Source of the DNA: an uncultured Bacteroidales bacterium
GTDB taxonomy: Bacteria > Bacteroidota > Bacteroidia > Bacteroidales > UBA932
DNA: 6,192 bases
NCBI GenBank assembly: GCA_945874815.1
Contig: CAMCIE010000091.1
Coordinates: 1-6,192 of the forward strand
Direction: 5' to 3'
Below the pieces are notes generated by a model. It did no database searches, was not told where the DNA came from, and saw nothing but the letters and a program-made list of their open reading frames with translations. Positions 1 through 5,363 of the stretch are shown here, piece by piece; within the stretch, counting starts at the first letter, position 1, and the number at the start of each line of letters is the position of its first letter. Both the position numbers and the translations under genes were made by a program.

Positions 1-368
1 ATCAATTCAAATGATGCTATTGCAAATGCCATCTTGAATGTAGATTTTATGGAAATGAACAGTATGACAGCGATTTCAGCATAGACAAGCCACAGGAGAA
101 TATGTATAAGAAATCTTCTTTTGGTAATGTATGTCTTATCCAGCAGAGTCATCAGTGCAGAACTGAATAGCCAGTAACAGATGAAATATGCGACAAGGTT
201 CAGCAAGATGGTCGCATTCTGGTCTTTGAACCGTATCCCCCAGACAATATGAATTGCATAATTGGTGGCGAGAATGAGCAGTGCAGTGCCCATCAGACGA
301 CGGGACAAAATGAAAATCATCAGTGTCAAGGTTATCAGAAGCGAATAACGATATAGAGCAATATTCAT
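1..368 (-). CDS. Partial multi-pass membrane protein, N-terminal part (runs off left edge)
   Basis: Reading the minus strand from the ATG at 366-368 gives 122 uninterrupted codons to the window edge, beginning MNIALYRYS. An in-frame TAA lies three codons upstream of this ATG, so it is the first ATG available. Four hydrophobic segments are visible at about residues 8-22, 25-45, 53-75 and 87-106, separated by short charged loops (SRR, RFKDQN, DKTYITKRR). That composition is typical of a real polytopic membrane protein and not of a chance frame. No catalytic motif is visible. In Bacteroidota, similar N-terminal membrane bundles occur in membrane-bound HTH regulators and LytS-like kinases, with the working domain at the C-terminus, but that domain would lie outside the window, so the function is unknown. 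The gene is divergent from the hydrolase at 605, separated by 236 bases. A competing minus-strand frame at 136-456 lacks this membrane-protein pattern. Confidence 0.72.
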   Translation of the reverse strand, partial: MNIALYRYSLLITLTLMIFILSRRLMGTALLILATNYAIHIVWGIRFKDQNATILLNLVAYFICYWLFSSALMTLLDKTYITKRRFLIHILLWLVYAEIAVILFISIKSTFKMAFAIASFEL

Positions 369-424
369 GGACAATTATGTGTTTAAGCCTTATGCGACCT
401 TGAATGGCCGTCCCGTATTCCATG

Positions 425-432
425 CAAATGTA
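425..432 (-). promoter_or_regulatory. Candidate -7 box for the left-edge membrane gene
   Basis: The minus strand reads TACATTTG here, an exact match to the Bacteroidota -7 consensus TAnnTTTG. Transcription would start near 418 and leave a leader of about 50 bases before the ATG at 368. No clear TTG/TTTG -33 element is found at the expected distance, and an exact match to a six-position consensus can arise by chance, so this is tentative. Confidence 0.3.
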
Positions 433-457
433 GCATTTAGTTCTGATTACATACACA

Positions 458-465
458 TATTTTTG
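458..465 (+). promoter_or_regulatory. Candidate -7 box for the amide hydrolase gene
   Basis: The plus strand reads TATTTTTG, an exact match to TAnnTTTG. Transcription would start near 472, giving a leader of roughly 130 bases before the ATG at 605. The -33 region is not recognisable. Apart from this box and the opposing one at 425-432, I see no RNA gene, repeat or credible ORF in 369-604. Confidence 0.27.
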
Positions 466-604
466 CCTGTTTTACAAAAAGATGCCCTGACGACAAAATT
501 TGATCAGCTTGATGAAAATAATGTATGTCAGCCAGGGGATTCTGTTCCTTTTGTCATTATATTCGCTACAATATAATTCACAATTTCAAATAAACTGAAC
601 GATT

Positions 605-1801
605 ATGAATACAATGCATTTCCATTCAGGCAAAGGAGCCATTCTTTTAAGTTTTCTCCTTTTGACTATGACTTTTTCGAGCTGTGATAACAAGCCTGAA
701 ATAAAGACTTACAACCCGGCAAGAATGATAAACGATCCGGAGAAACTGGACATGCTTCATTCTCTGGTGGACCTTGAAGGCAATAAAGGACGCTTGTACG
801 AGATGACTTATACTGTGGATTATAAATTGGACGAAGCCCTGAATGCCGGAATTGTCGGCACGAACACCTTGGTCCAGTTCGTAATGACCCACCTGGTGGA
901 CGATCCTACGGCTAAAAGTGCAGGACTGAGTTACGATGCCGGATGCAGCGCTTTCGCTTGCCCGGACACGGATTCAAAGGACTATCTCATGGGAAGAAAC
1001 TTCGACTTCAATCACAAGGACAAGAATGGAAACAGAATCATGATTCCTGCAATAGTAGTCCATACCGCACCGGCCGGTGGCAAGAAATCCGTTTCTTTCG
1101 TAGATGGTCAGTTCATATATTACAAGAGTGGATTCTATACTGACGGAGAATCGGATCTTTCTTTGCTGATGGCATTGCCATATCTGCTTCTGGATGGAAT
1201 AAATGAAGACGGATTTGCCATTTGTGTACTCAAGCTCGATGGCAATCCGACACGTCAGCAGGTTCCGGGCAAGAAGAACATCTTCACCACAGTTGCAATG
1301 CGTATGCTTCTGGACAGGGCCAGCACGGTCAACCAGGCTGTGGAAATGCTGAAGGAATACAATATGTGGATGGATGAGGCTCCTGCAAGCTACCATTACT
1401 TTATGGCGGATGCAACCGGAGACTATGCCATAGTTGAATATACCTTCAAGGATGGAGAGGAATATCCTACTGAAATGGAAGTCCTCAAGGGAGAAGATGC
1501 ATTGCGTTATGTAACAAACTTTTACGTATCTCCTTCAATGGCAGATTCCCCCGACGGAAGCGTACTTTCCAGCCACGGCAAGGACCGTTATGAAAAACTG
1601 AAAGCTAATCTGGCCGAGCTTCAGTACAAACTGAATCCTGCACAGGCAATGGACTTGCTTAAGAGTGTGGCTCAGGGCCCTGAAGCCCAGCTGTCCACAG
1701 GATTCACCCAGTGGTCCGAAGTCTATAACCTCAGCCAGAAGACCGTCAGGATGTCCATCCTCAGGGAATTTGACAAAACATTCGATTTCACTGTCGAATA
1801 G
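605..1801 (+). CDS. Lipoprotein linear-amide C-N hydrolase (Ntn hydrolase, choloylglycine hydrolase/C45 superfamily)
   Basis: This 398-residue protein probably cleaves a linear amide bond at the cell envelope; the substrate is not evident. The N-terminus has a basic start, a hydrophobic stretch (about 12-23) and a lipobox-like FSSC ending at Cys27, so it is probably an exported lipoprotein. The candidate N-terminal nucleophile is Cys114 in AGCSAF. It is followed by GRNFDF, whose Arg131 and Asp134 lie at the same spacing from the Cys as the catalytic Arg and Asp of choloylglycine hydrolases. DGINEDGFAI (198-207) matches the family's second conserved block, Asn305 (VTNFY) is a candidate for another active-site Asn, and Arg329 (DRYEKL) fits the late conserved Arg. 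The roughly 86 residues between Cys27 and Cys114 would be a propeptide removed by self-cleavage, as in the penicillin acyltransferase and NAAA relatives and unlike classical bile salt hydrolases. The start could also be Met4 at 614. The gene converges on the transporter gene with 19 bases between stops. Bile-salt, penicillin or N-acyl amino acid activity cannot be assigned. Confidence 0.88.
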   Translation: MNTMHFHSGKGAILLSFLLLTMTFSSCDNKPEIKTYNPARMINDPEKLDMLHSLVDLEGNKGRLYEMTYTVDYKLDEALNAGIVGTNTLVQFVMTHLVDDPTAKSAGLSYDAGCSAFACPDTDSKDYLMGRNFDFNHKDKNGNRIMIPAIVVHTAPAGGKKSVSFVDGQFIYYKSGFYTDGESDLSLLMALPYLLLDGINEDGFAICVLKLDGNPTRQQVPGKKNIFTTVAMRMLLDRASTVNQAVEMLKEYNMWMDEAPASYHYFMADATGDYAIVEYTFKDGEEYPTEMEVLKGEDALRYVTNFYVSPSMADSPDGSVLSSHGKDRYEKLKANLAELQYKLNPAQAMDLLKSVAQGPEAQLSTGFTQWSEVYNLSQKTVRMSILREFDKTFDFTVE

Positions 1802-1820
1802 ATGACAAATATCCATTCCA

Positions 1821-2762
1821 TCAGCGGCCGGGCTTGATGATCATGAAGATGACGGATGCGATGCAGATTGCGATGCCGCAGGCCATTCTGCCGGTGAATG
1901 GTTCTGAGAAAATCAGGGTGCCGACCAGGATTGCGGTGATGGGCTCGAATACTCCGAGGACAGAGGTTTTTGTCGGGCCGATGTTTCTGCTGGATATTGC
2001 CAGGGCAAGAAGGGATATCATCGTAGGAAAAATTGCAAGGCCGAGAAGGTTTGCTGCATCTGAGAATGAATGAAGTCCTTCGATGTATTTTGGAACCGCA
2101 ACTGCCTCTGAGCCAATTCCAAGGCGCTGCGTCAGGCATTCGCCGAGCCTGAGAGTAGCAAACAGAACTGAACCGCTGATAAGGACATAGAGCGTAAGCT
2201 TGTTCTCCGAAATGTTGCGCAGTCTCTTGCTCCTGTTGACGATAATCAGGTATCCGGAATAGCTAAGTGCTGAAATGATTGCAAGAACAATCCCGATTAT
2301 CTTGATTTCCGCTCCTGCACTCGGACTGGAAAGCAGGATGATGCCTCCGAAAGTAGCTATGATGGAAAGCCAGGTCTGCCAGCTCGGATAGAACTTCATG
2401 AACACCATTATCAGGGCGACGAAAACCGGATAAAGATAGACAAGGGTGGTTGCCAGCCCGGAAGGAATGAAATTATATGAAGCAAAAAGGAAAATGCTGC
2501 TGAAAGCGAACAGGATTCCCAGAATCATAAGCTGAGGCAGCTCCTTTTTTCCTATACGGAAATCTTCCCGTTTCAGGCCCATCATCAGTGCAAGGAGCAG
2601 GACAGAAAACAGATACCGGAACATCAGCATCACCGTCACTGGCATTCCTCCTTCCATCAAAGGCTTGGCAAAGAGGGGATTAAGCCCATAAGATGCCCCT
2701 GCAGCGATTCCCGCCGCATACCCCGTAATCTTTCTGCTCATTGCATCCGAATTCTGTTTCAT
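1821..2762 (-). CDS. EamA/DMT-superfamily transporter
   Basis: This 313-residue inner-membrane protein belongs to the drug/metabolite transporter superfamily. About ten transmembrane helices are visible, near residues 12-30, 40-61, 75-95, 102-122, 129-147, 154-175, 188-205, 235-255, 266-286 and 292-310. They form two EamA repeats. The first repeat ends with the usual block around PSGLATTLVYLYPVFVAL, the second with FEPITAILVGTLIFSEP followed by a final glycine-rich helix. The length is normal for a complete family member. Substrates in this family range from amino acids to metabolites and drugs, so none is assigned. The ATG at 2762 is chosen because a promoter box lies a short leader upstream; Met8 (2741) is an alternative start. 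The gene follows the kinase on the same strand after 48 bases with no intervening terminator, so it may be partly co-transcribed with the two-component genes. Confidence 0.93.
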   Translation of the reverse strand: MKQNSDAMSRKITGYAAGIAAGASYGLNPLFAKPLMEGGMPVTVMLMFRYLFSVLLLALMMGLKREDFRIGKKELPQLMILGILFAFSSIFLFASYNFIPSGLATTLVYLYPVFVALIMVFMKFYPSWQTWLSIIATFGGIILLSSPSAGAEIKIIGIVLAIISALSYSGYLIIVNRSKRLRNISENKLTLYVLISGSVLFATLRLGECLTQRLGIGSEAVAVPKYIEGLHSFSDAANLLGLAIFPTMISLLALAISSRNIGPTKTSVLGVFEPITAILVGTLIFSEPFTGRMACGIAICIASVIFMIIKPGR

Positions 2763-2787
2763 ACCTGAACCGTCATTTAAAGGCCTG

Positions 2788-2795
2788 CAAAGATA
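2788..2795 (-). promoter_or_regulatory. Candidate -7 box for the EamA transporter gene
   Basis: The minus strand reads TATCTTTG followed by C, an exact TAnnTTTG match in the form commonly seen in Bacteroidota. The predicted transcript start near 2781 leaves a leader of about 20 bases before the ATG at 2762. The -33 region would overlap the last codons of the kinase gene and shows only a weak TTTTC. It suggests the transporter can be expressed independently of the two-component genes. Confidence 0.5.
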
Positions 2796-2810
2796 TACAA
2801 TATTCTGCTT

Positions 2811-3689
2811 CTATTTGAAAATCAGAGTGAATTCAGTACATTGACTGTCGCTTCTTGTCAGGTCGAGGGTGCCGTTATGGGCACGCATAATCTGACGTGA
2901 CAGGCTGAGGCCGATGCCTGAACCATCTGTCTTGGTGGTGAAGAATGGGATAAAAATCTGTTCCTGTGATTCAGGAGTTATGGCAGCACCGTCGTTCGAC
3001 ACCTTGATTACTGTCTGCTCGGAACCGTCTATTCCGGCAGTTATGCTTATATTCTTTGCTCCTGCCTGCAAGGCATTCTTAATCAGGTTGATGAGGATGC
3101 GGCTGATTTGCGACTCATCTGCATAGATCAGAATATCCTCGGATTCAGCATTGTAGCTGCAGACTGCCCCGGCATCAGAACACTGCTCATGAGTCAGGTC
3201 GATGACTTTGTGTGACAGTTCGTCAACCATGAGACCTTTTTTGACAGGTCTTGCCACTCCTGCAAGCTCACGATAAGACTCAACGAATTTGATCAAATCC
3301 TTGGAAGAAGACGAGATGGTCTCAAGCCCCGCTTTCACATCAACCTCACGGCAATCCTCAGGCACATCAATATAGTGGCTCAGGGCATCGCTTAGCGAAG
3401 CAATAGGACTGACCGTATTCATAATCTCGTGAGTGAGCACTCGTATCAGTTTAGTCCAGGATTCCTGTTCATTCTGCTGGCGGCGACGGTCCACGATCCA
3501 TTTGATACGGTTGAGGCTTCTGTTGAACTTGCTGTCATCGGTGAACCGGAAGTTATACTCTCCATCCTCGAAAGCATCGAGCATATATTCCAGCTTTTTC
3601 CGGTCCTTTATCCGGACAATGACGGCAGTCACGACACAAGTGGCCGACATCGCACCCAGGCAGATCAGTATGATTGTCCAGATTGCCAT
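2811..3689 (-). CDS. Short membrane histidine kinase (NtrB/NtrY-like)
   Basis: Sensor kinase partner of the adjoining response regulator. Numbered from the ATG at 3689 (292 residues), it has one hydrophobic helix at about 2-26, then a charged linker of about 50 residues. The H-box is LTHEIMN with phospho-acceptor His87. The ATPase domain has the N-box around Asn201 and Asn205 (INLIKNALQ), the G1 motif NDG (Asp233), the F-box FIPFFTTK (246-253) and the G2 loop GSGIGLS from 256. All catalytic motifs are intact, so it should be active. What is missing is a periplasmic sensor and the PAS domain that Bacteroidota homologues usually carry between linker and H-box; the RRRQQNEQESW segment leads straight into the H-box. 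The ATG overlaps the regulator's TGA by one base (TGATG), pointing to translational coupling. A TTG one codon earlier (3692) is a less likely start. The signal sensed is unknown. Confidence 0.93.
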   Translation of the reverse strand: MAIWTIILICLGAMSATCVVTAVIVRIKDRKKLEYMLDAFEDGEYNFRFTDDSKFNRSLNRIKWIVDRRRQQNEQESWTKLIRVLTHEIMNTVSPIASLSDALSHYIDVPEDCREVDVKAGLETISSSSKDLIKFVESYRELAGVARPVKKGLMVDELSHKVIDLTHEQCSDAGAVCSYNAESEDILIYADESQISRILINLIKNALQAGAKNISITAGIDGSEQTVIKVSNDGAAITPESQEQIFIPFFTTKTDGSGIGLSLSRQIMRAHNGTLDLTRSDSQCTEFTLIFK

Positions 3690-5035
3690 CAAATGTCGTA
3701 TTTCTTAAGTTTGCTGTACAGAGTCGGACGGCTGATACCGAGCTCCTTTGCCACGAGAGTAAGGTTGCCGTTGCAACGGGCCATGGTGTTGCGGATTGTC
3801 TGCTCCTCAGCCTCGTCAAGAGTCTGCTTCGGTGCCACTTTCTCCTTGCTCTTCTTTTCAAGAGAAAGGTCTTCTGCTTTCAGACTTGTGCCTTCGGACA
3901 GGATGACAGCCTTCTCGATGGTGTTCTGCAACTCCCTGATATTGCCGCTCCAGAGGTGGGACCTGAGAAGCTCTGCGGCTTCCGGGTCAATGCCGGCTGC
4001 CGTCCTGCGATATTTTTCTGCAAATCTTGCAAGGAAGCGCTCTGCAAGCGGCAGAATGTCTTCCGTCCGTTCACGAAGAGCCGGAAGACAGATGTGCATG
4101 GTATTGATACGATAATATAAATCCTCGCGGAAGCGGCCTTCAGAGACCATCTTCTCCAAATCCATGTTGGTCGCACAGATCAGGCGGATATCTACCGGGA
4201 TTTGATTTTCAGAGCCGACTCGGGTCACTGTCCTGTTCTGCAGCACACGCAGGAGCTTGGCCTGAAGGTGCAATGGAATATTTCCTATTTCGTCAAGAAA
4301 AAGAGTACTGCCGTCCGCCTGCTCGAATTTGCCGATATGGTCCGTATGGGCATCTGTGAAGGCACCTTTCACATGACCGAAAAGTTCGCTTTCAAAAAGA
4401 GTCTCGGTAATCGCTCCGGCATCAACGCAGACCATGGGCCTTGCTCTGCGGCTGCTTCTGAGATGAATCTCACGGGCAAGCACGTCTTTTCCGGTACCAT
4501 TCTCTCCTGTAATGAGCACGGTGGCATCCGTAGGTGCAATTTTATCCACTGTACGCCTTATCTGATTCATCACGGGCGTATTTCCCCAGTACATGTCAGA
4601 AGACACATCCTTTTTGGCCTTCCCTGCACCCTTTGGCGAAGCCTCGTATGCTGCCTTGAGAGTGGATATGAGCTTCTCGTTGTCCCAGGGCTTTACGATG
4701 AAATCAAATGCGCCACGTTTCATTCCCTCCACGGCAAGGGCAATGTCGGCATAGGCAGTGAAAAGGACAATCTGCACATCAGGATACATCTTCTTCAGCT
4801 CGCTTGTCCAGAAAAGCCCCTCGTTTCCGGTGTTGATGTCAGTGTAAAAGTTCATATCCAACAGGACCACATCCGGATTGAAAGCCTCCATCGTGCTGAC
4901 GAGGGTCTTGGGAGATGCAAGGAGTTCCACCTGCGCGAAGTATGCAGGCAATAAAATTTTCAGGGCATTGCGAATGCCCTGATTGTCATCTACCACTAGT
5001 AATTTGCCTTTCTTGTTGTTCAAAGCCATTGTCAT
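3689..5035 (-). CDS. Sigma-54-dependent response regulator, NtrC family
   Basis: This 448-residue cytoplasmic activator would be phosphorylated by the adjoining kinase and use ATP hydrolysis to open sigma-54 (RpoN) promoters. The receiver domain (about 11-130) has acidic Asp16/Asp17, phospho-acceptor Asp60 (VVLLD), Thr93 and Lys115. The AAA+ domain has Walker A GENGTGKD (177-184), the sigma-54 contact loop GAFTDA (224-229), Walker B TLFLDEIG (Asp248, Glu249), ATN sensor I (288-290), an arginine-finger segment near RFREDLYYR (301-309) and sensor II WSGNIREL (362-369). A Fis-type helix-turn-helix closes the protein at about 414-446 (LVAKELGISRPTLYSKL). The length and every diagnostic motif are those of a full, functional NtrC-type regulator. 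The codon before the ATG at 5035 is TAA, so the start is here or at Met3 (5029). It is the first gene of a regulator-kinase operon. The regulated genes cannot be named, as no clear -24/-12 promoter was found in the window. Confidence 0.97.
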   Translation of the reverse strand: MTMALNNKKGKLLVVDDNQGIRNALKILLPAYFAQVELLASPKTLVSTMEAFNPDVVLLDMNFYTDINTGNEGLFWTSELKKMYPDVQIVLFTAYADIALAVEGMKRGAFDFIVKPWDNEKLISTLKAAYEASPKGAGKAKKDVSSDMYWGNTPVMNQIRRTVDKIAPTDATVLITGENGTGKDVLAREIHLRSSRRARPMVCVDAGAITETLFESELFGHVKGAFTDAHTDHIGKFEQADGSTLFLDEIGNIPLHLQAKLLRVLQNRTVTRVGSENQIPVDIRLICATNMDLEKMVSEGRFREDLYYRINTMHICLPALRERTEDILPLAERFLARFAEKYRRTAAGIDPEAAELLRSHLWSGNIRELQNTIEKAVILSEGTSLKAEDLSLEKKSKEKVAPKQTLDEAEEQTIRNTMARCNGNLTLVAKELGISRPTLYSKLKKYDI

Positions 5036-5046
5036 TTACCATTTAC
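5033..5046. repeat. Tandem heptamer CATTTAC x2 at the regulator start codon
   Basis: Two perfect copies of CATTTAC (plus strand) abut and are followed by CATCAT. On the minus strand this reads GTAAATG twice and supplies the regulator's ATG. A slippage event here would shift leader length and the ATG spacing. It also creates a tiny upstream ORF (see findings). Confidence 0.55.
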
Positions 5047-5061
5047 CATCATGAATCAAGA

Positions 5062-5069
5062 CAAAGGTA
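5062..5069 (-). promoter_or_regulatory. Candidate -7 box for the regulator-kinase operon
   Basis: The minus strand reads TACCTTTG, an exact TAnnTTTG match. The inferred transcript start near 5056 leaves a leader of only about 20 bases before the regulator ATG at 5035. The -33 element is not clear: a TTTG lies too close, and only a weak match sits at the usual distance. The box implies expression by the primary sigma factor, not by sigma-54. Confidence 0.5.
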
Positions 5070-5116
5070 AAACTTTTCTGCAAATTCGAACATCAATCAG
5101 GCCCACTAATCACTGA

Positions 5117-5218
5117 CTACCTGTCGAGTGCCTGCGCAATGTCGGCAATGATGTCATCGGAAGCCACGACAATATTGCTTCCATCGAAAGCACTTTTGTC
5201 ATGGAGGAGATTAAACAT
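5117..5218 (-). pseudogene. Coding-like small ORF, 33 codons; small protein or 3' remnant of a lost gene
   Basis: The minus strand encodes a 33-residue peptide starting MFNLLHDKSAFDGSN and ending AQALDR before TAG. The frame stays open upstream of the ATG to an in-frame TAA at 5261-5263. The composition (DDIIADIAQAL, GC-rich third positions in the last 20 codons) resembles the C-terminal helix of an ordinary protein, whereas the bases upstream of the ATG turn AT-rich and look non-coding. That pattern suits a truncated gene end, but an intact small protein is possible. I do not recognise the family. It lies 81 bases upstream of the regulator on the same strand and downstream of the terminator hairpin of the DUF1593 gene, so it would need its own promoter; no TAnnTTTG box was seen for it. 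Confidence 0.3.
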
Positions 5219-5292
5219 AATTATAGCATCAATATTTAGATATCTCGACTTTGCTCGATATTACAGACTTCGTCTTCGTTTATTAATGAATG
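5219..5292. other. AT-rich spacer with two small hairpins
   Basis: No gene is evident here. An imperfect stem around 5241-5260 pairs TCGA with TCGA across CTTTGC and extends with a two-base bulge. A perfect four-base stem AGAC/GTCT with a TTC loop lies at 5265-5275. The two segments also resemble each other (CGACTTTGC-TCG and AGACTTCGTCTTCG). They follow the terminator of the DUF1593 gene on the minus strand and may just be post-terminator spacer. Confidence 0.3.
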
Positions 5293-5329
5293 ATCCCCGC
5301 ACCGGCCGGAAGTGACCGCGTGCGGGGAT
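5293..5329 (-). terminator. GC-rich terminator hairpin after the DUF1593 gene
   Basis: ATCCCCGCAC (5293-5302) and GTGCGGGGAT (5320-5329) form a perfect ten-base stem. It can extend by three C/G pairs past a one-base bulge, leaving a loop of about ten bases. It starts 34 bases after the stop codon at 5364. On the minus strand it is followed by ATTCATTAATAAA, which is AT-rich but lacks a long T run, as is common in Bacteroidota. No gene on the plus strand would use it. Confidence 0.75.
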
Positions 5330-5363
5330 TGCCCTTAGAATAATGCAAATCAGTGTATTCGGG

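Noticed and set aside
403..426. Possible -24/-12 sigma-54 site upstream of the hydrolase
   Set aside because: A GG and a GC are present but spaced 16 bases apart instead of 10, so it does not fit the consensus.
136..456. Minus-strand 106-codon ORF
   Set aside because: Overlaps the left-edge membrane gene in another frame; its composition (rich in Cys and His, no coherent domain) looks random, while the competing frame reads as a clean membrane protein.
367..576. Plus-strand 69-codon ORF in the divergent intergenic region
   Set aside because: Covers both candidate promoter boxes, has no recognisable domain and no coding-like composition; treated as chance.
1819..1839. Bulged hairpin CATCA-GC / GC-T-TGATG between convergent genes
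   Set aside because: Only seven pairs with a bulge, no T tract on either strand, and partly inside the transporter's coding sequence; too weak to call a terminator.
1723..2139. Minus-strand 138-codon ORF across the hydrolase/transporter junction
   Set aside because: Runs through the 3' ends of two well-supported genes; Arg/His/Pro-rich shadow.
3690..3692. TTG as the kinase start codon
   Set aside because: The directly following ATG at 3689 gives a classic TGATG stop/start overlap with the regulator gene, so the rarer TTG start is not needed.
3429..4115. Plus-strand 228-codon ORF antisense to the kinase and regulator
   Set aside because: Lies opposite two genes with every catalytic motif intact; Ser/Arg/Leu-rich composition typical of an antisense shadow.
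4202..4954. Plus-strand 250-codon ORF antisense to the response regulator
   Set aside because: Long but fully opposite the AAA+ and receiver domains; no domain pattern of its own and rich in Cys and His.
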